Below are positions 1-5,684 of a DNA stretch of 6,912 bases, in pieces (the first letter of the stretch is position 1; every line of letters begins with the position of its first letter). The translations under genes were made by a program, and so were the position numbers. Below the pieces are notes generated by a model. The model searched no databases. It worked only from the letters and a program-made list of their open reading frames with translations, and was not told the DNA's origin. The DNA is from Pseudomonadales bacterium (lineage in GTDB: Bacteria > Pseudomonadota > Gammaproteobacteria > Pseudomonadales > DC-out160), in assembly GCA_016765265.1 (NCBI GenBank), contig JAESQG010000501.1, forward strand, positions 1 through 6,912, given 5' to 3'.

Positions 1-957
1 ATGACAGTGGTGGATGTGAGTGGTGCTGAGGCAAAAGTCTACTTAGAGCGATTGCTGGCAAACGATGTCGCTAAATTGAAACAACCGGGCAAGGCGCTTT
101 ACAGTGCTATGTGTCGAGAAGATGGCGGCATTATCGATGACTTAATTGTCTATAAAATGTGTGATCAGACGGGGAAAGACTGGTACCGGTTGGTGGTGAA
201 CTGCGGTACTAGAGAAAAAGATTTGGCCTGGATCGATAAACAAAGCAAGAAATTTGACGTGAATATTGCCGAGCAGCCGCAACTTGCTATGATTGCTGTT
301 CAGGGACCCGAAGCGATTAAAACTGTGGCTGGAATATTGGGAGATGAGGGTGCAGCATTAGTGACATCTTTGACACAGTTTCAGGGGAAGTTTTATCATA
401 AATCTGATGAATGGTTTATTGCACGCACAGGATATACTGGGGAAGAAGGTCTTGAGATTATGCTGCCTAACGCTATTGTCGCTCATTTTTGGCAACAACT
501 CTTGGACTCGGGAGTCACGCCCTGCGGATTAGGTGCTCGCGATACGCTGCGCCTAGAGGCAGGGATGAATCTTTACGGCTCCGACATGGATGAAACGGTC
601 ACCCCTGCGCAGTCAGCGATGAGCTGGAGTGTGGCGTTAGATAGAGATGATCGAGATTTTATTGGTAAAGCAGCGATAGTAGCTGAACAAGAAAAGGGAG
701 CTAGTAGCAAGCTAGTTGGCTTAGTATTAGAAGGGCGGGGTGTTTTGCGCGCTCATCAGACTGTTATCGTAGCAGGCTTGAGTGACGGGGAAGTCACCAG
801 TGGCACATTCTCACCAACTTTGGGCTATAGTGTTGCGTTGGCAAGAGTACCCAAGACTATTGGTGATCACTGTGAGGTAGAAATTCGTAAAAAACGCCAT
901 TCTGTGAAAGTGGTGCGACCTCCCTTTGTGAGAAATGGGAAAAGGGTTTTTAAGTAG
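1..957 (+). CDS. gcvT: Glycine cleavage T-protein (aminomethyltransferase), 5' end cut by window
   Basis: GcvT moves the methylene group from the aminomethyl-lipoyl arm of GcvH to tetrahydrofolate, giving 5,10-methylene-THF and ammonia (EC 2.1.2.10) in the cytoplasm. The 318 visible residues follow the family without a break: LLANDVAKL near 18-26, GGIIDDLIVY at 42-51 (its aspartates lie in the folate-site region), NCGTREKDLAWI, RTGYTGEEG, GLGARDTLRLEAGMNLYG and a C-terminal FVRNGK. The ATG at base 1 aligns with an internal Met (about residue 52 of E. coli GcvT, 364 aa), so about 50 N-terminal residues lie outside the window and base 1 is not the true start. The stop is TAA... read as TAG at 955-957, followed by a 131-bp gap to gcvH. 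Any glycine riboswitch ahead of gcvT would be outside the window. Identity is certain; only the 5' end is missing. Confidence 0.97.
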   Translation: MTVVDVSGAEAKVYLERLLANDVAKLKQPGKALYSAMCREDGGIIDDLIVYKMCDQTGKDWYRLVVNCGTREKDLAWIDKQSKKFDVNIAEQPQLAMIAVQGPEAIKTVAGILGDEGAALVTSLTQFQGKFYHKSDEWFIARTGYTGEEGLEIMLPNAIVAHFWQQLLDSGVTPCGLGARDTLRLEAGMNLYGSDMDETVTPAQSAMSWSVALDRDDRDFIGKAAIVAEQEKGASSKLVGLVLEGRGVLRAHQTVIVAGLSDGEVTSGTFSPTLGYSVALARVPKTIGDHCEVEIRKKRHSVKVVRPPFVRNGKRVFK

Positions 958-976
958 CACCAATATTAGTAGAATA

Positions 977-1060
977 CCGGCCCGAAAGTCGGCGTTGTTC
1001 AAAAGGGGATCATCTGTACGGCGTATCCAGGTTAATTTTGTACGCACTCGTTTTACAAAT
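977..1060 (+). other. gcvT-gcvH intergenic segment with short, competing hairpins
   Basis: The 131-bp gap before gcvH has no gene. It can form a small hairpin, CCGGC (977-981) with GTCGG (988-992, one G-U pair). It also has two mutually exclusive stems: GCGTA (1021-1025) with TACGC (1041-1045), and TTTGTA (1037-1042) with TACAAA (1054-1059). These overlap at 1041-1042 and end about 16 nt before the gcvH Shine-Dalgarno. All stems are only 5-6 bp, so chance is a real alternative. There is no T-tract, so this is not an intrinsic terminator, and I found no properly spaced sigma70 promoter. Confidence 0.25.
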
Positions 1061-1088
1061 AGAGTGATTAGAAGTGGAGAGAGAAATA

Positions 1089-1529
1089 ATGAATGATGTA
1101 CCGGGGGAATTAAAATACCTAGTTAGCCACGAATGGTTGCGAGTGGAGTCTGATGGTACTGCCTTTGCGGGTATTACTGAACATGCACAAGAGGCCATGG
1201 GCGATTTGGTTTTTGTGGAGGTACCTGAGCTGGGCTCAACTATATCGGCTGGAGAAGAAGTGGGTGTTGTTGAGTCCGTGAAAGCGGCTTCAGATATCTA
1301 TGCAGGGGTGTCCGGCGAAATTATTGCTATTAATGAAGAGCTGGAAGAATCGCCTGAAATGATCAACAACGATGCCTATGGCGATGGTTGGATGTACCAG
1401 GTTCAATTGAGTGATCCATCTGAGATCGAAAAAATGCTGAGTGCTGAAGAGTATATCAAGCAAATTGAAGAGGAAAATTTGGCAAATGGGAGGAATGTGG
1501 AAAATGAGGAAAATGAGGGAGATGACTAA
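1089..1529 (+). CDS. gcvH: Glycine cleavage H-protein (lipoyl carrier) with a repeat-built C-terminal tail
   Basis: GcvH is the small cytoplasmic carrier whose lipoyl-lysine shuttles the aminomethyl group from P-protein to T-protein and is reoxidised by lipoamide dehydrogenase. The 146 residues start MNDVPGELKY and contain HEWLR (14-18), GITEHAQE (28-35) and the lipoylation motif ESVKAASD with modified Lys65. I chose ATG 1089, not the in-frame GTG at 1074, because it matches the family N-terminus (E. coli begins MSNVPAELKY) and has GGAG at 1076-1079, nine bases upstream. Conserved sequence ends near residue 128, where the E. coli protein (129 aa) ends. A further 18 residues form an acidic Asn-rich tail in steps of three residues. 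It lies between gcvT and gcvPA with long gaps on both sides. Confidence 0.96.
   Translation: MNDVPGELKYLVSHEWLRVESDGTAFAGITEHAQEAMGDLVFVEVPELGSTISAGEEVGVVESVKAASDIYAGVSGEIIAINEELEESPEMINNDAYGDGWMYQVQLSDPSEIEKMLSAEEYIKQIEEENLANGRNVENEENEGDD
1473..1526 (+). repeat. Six degenerate 9-bp units forming the GcvH C-terminal tail
   Basis: Six 9-base units run in codon phase to the stop: GAAAATTTG, GCAAATGGG, AGGAATGTG, GAAAATGAG, GAAAATGAG, GGAGATGAC. Units 4 and 5 are identical and the others diverge. They encode the triplets ENL, ANG, RNV, ENE, ENE and GDD (residues 129-146), so Asn occupies the middle position five times out of six. This suggests growth by replication slippage beyond the normal end of GcvH. 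The repeat pattern is directly visible; the origin is inferred. Confidence 0.7.
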
Positions 1530-1540
1530 AGTATTCTAGT

Positions 1541-1559
1541 AACCGATTTAACGTTGGTT
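1541..1559 (+). other. Small hairpin after gcvH
   Basis: AACCGA (1541-1546) pairs with TTGGTT (1554-1559), giving six pairs including one G-U around a 7-nt loop, 11 bases past the gcvH stop. The nearest T-run (1582-1586) is over 20 bases away, so it is a poor terminator. It could mark a processing or stability point within the operon, or be chance. Confidence 0.25.
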
Positions 1560-1644
1560 GACTCGTTTTCTCTGTAAGATCTTTTTAAATTCTGCTGGTT
1601 TCCCGCGTAGCCCTCCGAGGTTCGCCTAGCCTACTGAGGTTATA

Positions 1645-3027
1645 ATGCCCTATATACCCCACACTGATGACGATATAGATGAGATGCTTGAGGTCATCGG
1701 CGTTGATAGTATTGATGAGATCTTTGATGAAATTCCCTCACATTTACGGTCGGGAGAGCTGAGTCAAGTACCCTCAGGTATCAGTGAAATGGAAATTGTG
1801 CAGTTGATGTCTGCGCGGGCTCTGGAAGATAGCGGCAGATTGAATTTTATCGGTGCTGGTGCATATGAGCATCATATACCAGCGGCTGTGTGGGAAATCG
1901 TGACGCGGGGAGAATACTATACCGCGTATACCCCATATCAAGCGGAAGCCAGCCAAGGAACCTTGCAGACCATATACGAATATCAATCGATGATGGCGCA
2001 TTTAACCTCCATGGATGTGTCAAATGCCACACTTTACGATGGTGCATCGGCTCTGGCCGAAGCAGTACTCATGGCCATAAGAGCCAACAAAAAATCGAAA
2101 AGCCGTAAAGTACTGATGCCGCGATCGGTTCACCCTCATTACCGAGAAACGACTCGCAACATTGTTCATAACCAAAATATAGAGTCCATGGAGGTGAAAT
2201 TTCTCCCAGATAGTGGGCAAGTGGATCTTGCCCACTTAGCTCAATGTGAGGGAGAGGACTTTGCTGCATTAGTCATATCTCAGCCGAATTTCTTTGGCGT
2301 GCTGGAAGATGTGGATACCTTGACAGATTGGGCTCATGATAACGGTATGTTGGTGATAGCTGTGGTGAATCCCATTGCGCTAGCCTTGCTGACTCCGCCT
2401 GGCGCCTGGGGTAATAAGGGTGCTGACATTGTTGTAGGAGAAGGTCAGTCACTGGGAGTGCCCATGTCTTCAGGCGGCCCTTATTTTGGGTTTATGTGTT
2501 GCACTCAGAAAATAGTAAGACAAATGCCCGGTCGCATTATCGGTAAAACCGTGGATACAGAAGGTAAAACGGGGTATGCATTAACGTTACAAGCGCGAGA
2601 GCAGCACATTCGACGGTCCAAGGCTACATCCAATATCTGCACCAACCAAGGTCTCGCCATGTCAGCGTCCACTGTGTACATGAGTTTGCTAGGGGCGAAA
2701 GGGTTGGAGCAAGTGGCTTCTCATTGTCATCATAATTTAATGCAGCTGAAGAAAAAGGTGGATGCTATCGAAGGTGTCACGCCTGTATTTTCTGGCGCAG
2801 TATTTCACGAAATGTTAGTGCAGTTGCCGGCAGCACCTAGCGAGGTTTTATCTGCCATGCTTGATGAGGGCGTTATTGCGGGATTGGATTTATCATCTTA
2901 TTACCCTGAGCTAGGCCATACCTTGTTGATCTGTGTGACAGAAACAAAGTCAGAAGCAAATTTAAACCGTTACATACAAACAATGGTAAATGCCTTGAGT
3001 AAGGGAAAAAAAGAGGGGAGCCGATAA
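1645..3027 (+). CDS. gcvPA: Glycine dehydrogenase (decarboxylating) subunit 1, P-protein alpha
   Basis: This is the N-terminal half of a split P-protein. With GcvPB it forms the PLP-dependent glycine decarboxylase (EC 1.4.4.2), which releases CO2 and loads aminomethyl onto lipoyl-GcvH. At 460 residues it is close to the usual GcvPA size (about 440-450). Recognisable family segments are YIPHTDDDIDEML (3-15), FIGAGAYEHHIPA (68-80), EYYTAYTPYQAEASQG (90-105) and GQSLGVPMSSGGPYFGFM in the middle. As in this family, the subunit has the fold-type I aminotransferase scaffold, but the PLP lysine is supplied by GcvPB. The ATG is preceded by TGAGGT at 1635-1640 and matches the family start. Its 3' end carries the ribosome binding site of gcvPB, 1 bp between stop and next start, implying coupled, near-equimolar translation. 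Confidence 0.96.
   Translation: MPYIPHTDDDIDEMLEVIGVDSIDEIFDEIPSHLRSGELSQVPSGISEMEIVQLMSARALEDSGRLNFIGAGAYEHHIPAAVWEIVTRGEYYTAYTPYQAEASQGTLQTIYEYQSMMAHLTSMDVSNATLYDGASALAEAVLMAIRANKKSKSRKVLMPRSVHPHYRETTRNIVHNQNIESMEVKFLPDSGQVDLAHLAQCEGEDFAALVISQPNFFGVLEDVDTLTDWAHDNGMLVIAVVNPIALALLTPPGAWGNKGADIVVGEGQSLGVPMSSGGPYFGFMCCTQKIVRQMPGRIIGKTVDTEGKTGYALTLQAREQHIRRSKATSNICTNQGLAMSASTVYMSLLGAKGLEQVASHCHHNLMQLKKKVDAIEGVTPVFSGAVFHEMLVQLPAAPSEVLSAMLDEGVIAGLDLSSYYPELGHTLLICVTETKSEANLNRYIQTMVNALSKGKKEGSR
3013..3020 (+). promoter_or_regulatory. Strong Shine-Dalgarno for gcvPB inside the end of gcvPA
   Basis: GAGGGGAG lies eight bases before the gcvPB ATG at 3029 and within the last codons of gcvPA. It fixes the gcvPB start and fits translational coupling of the two P-protein subunits. 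Confidence 0.8.
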
Positions 3028-3028
3028 T

Positions 3029-4519
3029 ATGTTGATATTCGAACAAGGTTCAACGGGGCGTCGCGCAACTTCTCAGGCACCTACCGCTAAAGTGGATATC
3101 AGCAGTATTCCTGAAAATTTGCGGCGTAAGAAACCGGCATTGTTGCCTGAAGTTTCTGAGCTTCAGGTGGTTCGCCATTATACCAATTTGTCGCGAAAGA
3201 ACTTTTCCATCGATACCCAATTTTATCCTTTGGGTTCATGTACCATGAAGTACAACCCGAGAGGAGCGAATCACGCTGCGTCGTTACCGGGCTTTCTGGG
3301 GCGTCATCCTTTAGCACCGGAGTCAGTGAGTCAAGGGTATTTAGCATGCCTCTATGAACTACAAGAAATCCTTAAAGATGTAACTGGGATGAAAGGAGTA
3401 TCCCTTACCCCAATGGCAGGAGCACAGGGTGAGTTTGCAGGGGTTGCCATGATTCGTGCTTATCACAATGCTCGCCAAGATGACCAGCGATCAGAAATCA
3501 TTATTCCCAGTACCGCACATGGAACAAATCCAGCCACCGCGGTGATGTGTGGATACAAAGTAAAAGAAATTGCCGTCACCTCAGGTGGAGACGTGGATAT
3601 AGAGGCCTTGAAGGCGGCGGTGGGGCCACAAACCGCAGGGCTGATGATGACGAACCCTTCCACCTGCGGTGTGTTTGAACGCAAGGTAGAAGAAATCGCG
3701 AAAATTGTTCACGAAGTGGGTGGTTTATTGTATTACGATGGCGCCAATCTAAACGCTATTCTCGGTCAGGTTAAACCGGGCGATATGGGTTTTGATGTAC
3801 TACATATGAATTTGCACAAAACATTTGCGACACCTCATGGTGGTGGAGGGCCTGGTGCCGGTCCCGTGGCTGTGAATGAGCGCTTATTGCCTTACTTGCC
3901 AATCCCTATAGTGGGTAAAGTCACTAGTGATACTCAAGATGCGGATAACCCGATAATCAAGTACCGCTGGCTAGATGAAAAAGATTTTCCAGACTCAATA
4001 GGCCGATTATCTGCGTTTATGGGTAACGCGGGGGTTCTGCTGAGAGCGTATTATTATGCGCGGGCTTTAGGTCGCGAAGGTTTGGTAAGAGCAGGCTTAT
4101 TTTCAACATTGAACGCCAATTATTTGATGAAAAAAATGGAGCAGGCCGGTTTTAAACTGGCGTATCCAGAACGTCGCGCTACCCATGAATTTATCATTAC
4201 CTTTAGCAAAGAGGCAAAAGAGCTGGGTGTGAGTGCTATGGACTATGCCAAACGCTTATTAGACTACGGTTACCATGCTCCCACCACTTATTTTCCTTTG
4301 TTAGTGCCAGAGTGCTGGCTAATCGAGCCTACAGAAACGGAAGCGAAAAGTGAATTAGATGGTTTTGTGGAGGCAATGATCGCCATTCAGAACGAAGCCC
4401 ATGAGAGCCCTGATGTGCTTCGTCATGCACCACACTCTCAGCCCGTTAAACGATTAGATGATGTGAAAGCAGCGCGGGAACTCGATTTGGTTTGGCATCC
4501 GACGTCCCCTGGCCGGTAA
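3029..4519 (+). CDS. gcvPB: Glycine dehydrogenase (decarboxylating) subunit 2, P-protein beta, PLP-binding
   Basis: This is the catalytic, PLP-carrying half of the split P-protein (EC 1.4.4.2), 496 residues, a normal length for GcvPB. Visible landmarks are FYPLGSCTMKYNPR (65-78), LTPMAGAQGEFAG (126-138), STAHGTNPA (161-169), MTNPSTCGVFE (207-217), YYDGANLNAI (235-244), and NLHKTFATPHGGGGPGAGP (261-279). Lys264 (codon 3818-3820) is the expected Schiff-base lysine, by analogy with NLHKTF in E. coli GcvP. The glycine-rich loop that follows is diagnostic of P-protein. The last codons (ending WHPTSPGR) are shared with the left arm of a terminator hairpin. It pairs with GcvPA immediately upstream and acts with GcvH and GcvT. 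Confidence 0.97.
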   Translation: MLIFEQGSTGRRATSQAPTAKVDISSIPENLRRKKPALLPEVSELQVVRHYTNLSRKNFSIDTQFYPLGSCTMKYNPRGANHAASLPGFLGRHPLAPESVSQGYLACLYELQEILKDVTGMKGVSLTPMAGAQGEFAGVAMIRAYHNARQDDQRSEIIIPSTAHGTNPATAVMCGYKVKEIAVTSGGDVDIEALKAAVGPQTAGLMMTNPSTCGVFERKVEEIAKIVHEVGGLLYYDGANLNAILGQVKPGDMGFDVLHMNLHKTFATPHGGGGPGAGPVAVNERLLPYLPIPIVGKVTSDTQDADNPIIKYRWLDEKDFPDSIGRLSAFMGNAGVLLRAYYYARALGREGLVRAGLFSTLNANYLMKKMEQAGFKLAYPERRATHEFIITFSKEAKELGVSAMDYAKRLLDYGYHAPTTYFPLLVPECWLIEPTETEAKSELDGFVEAMIAIQNEAHESPDVLRHAPHSQPVKRLDDVKAARELDLVWHPTSPGR

Positions 4520-4543
4520 AATGGGACGTCTATTACTTTTTTT
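4501..4543 (+). terminator. Probable intrinsic terminator of the gcv genes, overlapping the gcvPB stop
   Basis: GACGTCCC (4501-4508) and GGGACGTC (4523-4530) form a perfect 8-bp stem with a 14-nt loop. Seven T residues follow at 4537-4543, six bases past the stem. The left arm lies in the last gcvPB codons and the TAA (4517-4519) lies in the loop. The gap before the T-tract is longer than ideal, so strength is uncertain. Confidence 0.6.
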
Positions 4544-4624
4544 AAATAAAACCGTAGCTAATCAAATAATTGGTGAAGGGCAATAAGCGAATTAGTATCA
4601 ACCGCTTGCATGGTTTTATTTAAA
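4541..4624. repeat. 84-bp element bounded by a 13-bp perfect inverted repeat
   Basis: TTTAAATAAAACC (4541-4553) is exactly complementary to GGTTTTATTTAAA (4612-4624), and two further pairs (G4554-T4611 wobble, T4555-A4610) extend it. The 58-nt interior can form a second stem, AAGCG (4585-4589) with CGCTT (4603-4607), or alternatively CTAAT (4558-4562) with ATTAG (4591-4595). The left arm shares its first three bases with the gcv terminator T-tract. No T-run follows on either strand, so it is not a classical terminator. It could be a structured RNA, an mRNA 3' stabiliser, or a tiny MITE-like insertion with TTTAAA at both ends. Confidence 0.7.
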
Positions 4625-4672
4625 TGAATAAAGGTTTGTAACAGTTTATTTTGATAATTCTTGAGACAATAA

Positions 4673-4701
4673 TTGCCAGGCATGGATACACGGCATAGAA
4701 T
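4673..4701 (+). promoter_or_regulatory. Sigma70-type promoter candidate
   Basis: TTGCCA (4673-4678, five of six consensus bases) is followed after 17 bp by TAGAAT (4696-4701, five of six). Initiation would be near 4708, leaving an untranslated leader of about 300 nt before the coiled-coil gene at 5005. It points away from the gcv terminator, as expected for a new transcription unit. Confidence 0.5.
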
Positions 4702-4770
4702 AGCCCACCCGAATTACCTTTAGATCCCAAGAAAAACCATTTTAATGATGCAATCCCTTCCACAGATAAA

Positions 4771-4780
4771 TCTAGCTAGA
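4771..4780. repeat. 10-bp perfect palindrome TCTAGCTAGA
   Basis: The sequence TCTAGCTAGA equals its own reverse complement and lies about 70 bp downstream of the promoter candidate. It could be a half-turn operator for a dimeric regulator, but one short palindrome in AT-rich DNA is weak evidence. Confidence 0.3.
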
Positions 4781-4893
4781 CTCCCAGTATTGCACTATAA
4801 ATCCACCCCCATCTCTCGACCGGGTAGTGGGAATAACGTTTATCGAGCATCTGTCGGATGTGGCGGGTTGGGTGAATCGATACTATCCACAAT

Positions 4894-4957
4894 ATCATTA
4901 GTTCAAAGCATCATTAATTCAAAGCATCATTAATTCAAAACATGATTAATTCAAAAC
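4894..4957. repeat. Four tandem 16-bp direct repeats upstream of the coiled-coil gene
   Basis: Four head-to-tail units, with no spacer, fit the consensus ATCATTAATTCAAARC: 4894-4909 (one change, G in ATTAG), 4910-4925, 4926-4941 and 4942-4957 (ATG for ATC). A fifth, badly decayed unit may follow at 4958-4973. Each unit has an ATTAAT-like core. The array ends 47 bp before the start codon at 5005. It may be a binding array for a regulator or a slippage product; nothing here identifies a plasmid or replication origin. Confidence 0.85.
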
Positions 4958-5004
4958 ATAATCGATTAAAAATAGCATTGACTAACATTACAAGGAAACG
5001 ATGA

Positions 5005-5646
5005 ATGAGTGCAGCAGAAAATCTAGAAGCTTTTATCAGAATGGAAAACGAGTTGAGAGCCGAATACGAAGTCAAACTCAATGAGCAAATTGAAAAGACT
5101 ACGCAGTCAGAGGGAAAACAGCTAGAGCTTCAAGCAACTATTGATGAGAAAGTGGCTGAGCTTGCAACTTTAGTCAATGCTGCCACCGAGATCAAACGAT
5201 TAACTCAAGAAAACCGCGAAGCGAACAATCGCGTTAGTAAAGCGCAGGCTGAAGTTGAAGTGCAAAAAGGGAAAACCAAATTGGTGAGAAAAGAACTCAC
5301 CGATACCAAATCTGAGCTCAAAACGTTGAAACAGTTAGATCCCGAAAAGCTCAAGAAAAACATCAAATCAGCTAAGAAAAAAATAGAAGAAGAGCGAAAA
5401 ACCAATGGTCTTCTTGAAAAATCGATTAAGCAATACAAAGAAAGCAATCTAGAACTAAAGAAAAAACATCAAGAACTTGATGATGAGCTTAGCGAGCTGA
5501 AGAAAGTTGCTGCTGATGCCGAAGATCTTGCTGAATCTGAAGATGTTCCTGAATCTGAAGATGTTCCTGAATCCCAGGATGCTGTGGAATCTGAAGCTGT
5601 GACATTAGAAGAAACAACCACTAGCGCCGAAGCCACTACTGCATAA
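5005..5646 (+). CDS. Unrecognised hydrophilic coiled-coil protein with acidic repeat tail
   Basis: I do not recognise a family for this 213-residue protein. It is almost entirely charged alpha-helix: an acidic N-terminal helix (about 5-55), a Lys/Glu-rich coiled coil (about 62-170) possibly kinked at LDP (111-113), then an acidic tail (171-200) of six-residue repeats and a Thr/Ala-rich end. I see no Cys or Trp, one His, and no signal peptide, membrane segment or catalytic motif, so it should be cytoplasmic and probably structural or an adaptor. The ATG at 5005 has AGGA at 4993-4996, eight bases upstream; an out-of-frame ATG at 5001 is too close to that site. It has its own promoter candidate and converges with the phosphate permease gene 38 bp downstream. 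Codon pattern, RBS and composition make it a real gene; the function is unknown. Confidence 0.85.
   Translation: MSAAENLEAFIRMENELRAEYEVKLNEQIEKTTQSEGKQLELQATIDEKVAELATLVNAATEIKRLTQENREANNRVSKAQAEVEVQKGKTKLVRKELTDTKSELKTLKQLDPEKLKKNIKSAKKKIEEERKTNGLLEKSIKQYKESNLELKKKHQELDDELSELKKVAADAEDLAESEDVPESEDVPESQDAVESEAVTLEETTTSAEATTA
5515..5601 (+). repeat. 18-bp in-frame repeats encoding an acidic hexapeptide array
   Basis: Two identical 18-bp units, 5533-5550 and 5551-5568, each encode ESEDVP. A diverged unit precedes them (5515-5532, DAEDLA) and two follow (5569-5586, ESQDAV; 5587-5601, partial, ESEAV). The unit length keeps the reading frame, so copy number could change without breaking the gene. 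The exact copies suggest recent duplication. Confidence 0.85.
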
Positions 5647-5684
5647 CAAGGCGTTGTATTAGAGCTAGAGAGATAGGTTCTGGT

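Larger units (their letters stand above)
4520..5004. other. 485-bp AT-rich intergenic interval without a convincing gene
   Basis: I find no supportable protein gene here on either strand. Open frames are short: plus strand 62 aa at 4745-4933, and minus strand 41 codons at about 4558-4683. Both lack a ribosome binding site and any family I recognise. What the interval holds is cis structure: the gcv terminator T-tract, an 84-bp inverted-repeat element (4541-4624), a sigma70-like promoter (4673-4701), a 10-bp palindrome (4771-4780), a four-copy 16-bp tandem repeat (4894-4957) and the ribosome binding site of the next gene. A small non-coding RNA cannot be excluded. Confidence 0.6.

Noticed and set aside
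1038..1059. TTGTAC and TACAAA as a promoter for gcvH
   Set aside because: The spacer is only 10 bp, too short for sigma70.
1074..1088. GTG at 1074 as an earlier in-frame gcvH start
   Set aside because: It would overlap the GGAG that serves ATG 1089 and adds five residues not seen in the family N-terminus.
1558..1590. TTGACT (1558-1563) as the -35 of an internal promoter for gcvPA
   Set aside because: No acceptable -10 at 16-18 bp; the nearest candidates TAAGAT (1575-1580) and TTAAAT (1585-1590) give spacings of 11 and 21 bp.
4558..4685. Minus-strand open frame of 41 codons from an ATG near 4683, beginning MPGNYCLKNY
   Set aside because: It has no ribosome binding site, runs through the inverted repeat, and resembles no family I know. 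A degraded gene fragment is possible but not supportable.
4745..4933. 62-residue plus-strand open frame in the intergenic interval
   Set aside because: No Shine-Dalgarno before its ATG, mixed composition without a recognisable motif, and its 3' end simply reads into the tandem 16-bp repeats. I treat it as chance.
4894..4957. The 16-bp repeats as a CRISPR array or plasmid iteron origin
   Set aside because: The units are contiguous with no spacers, and there is no replication or Cas gene nearby.
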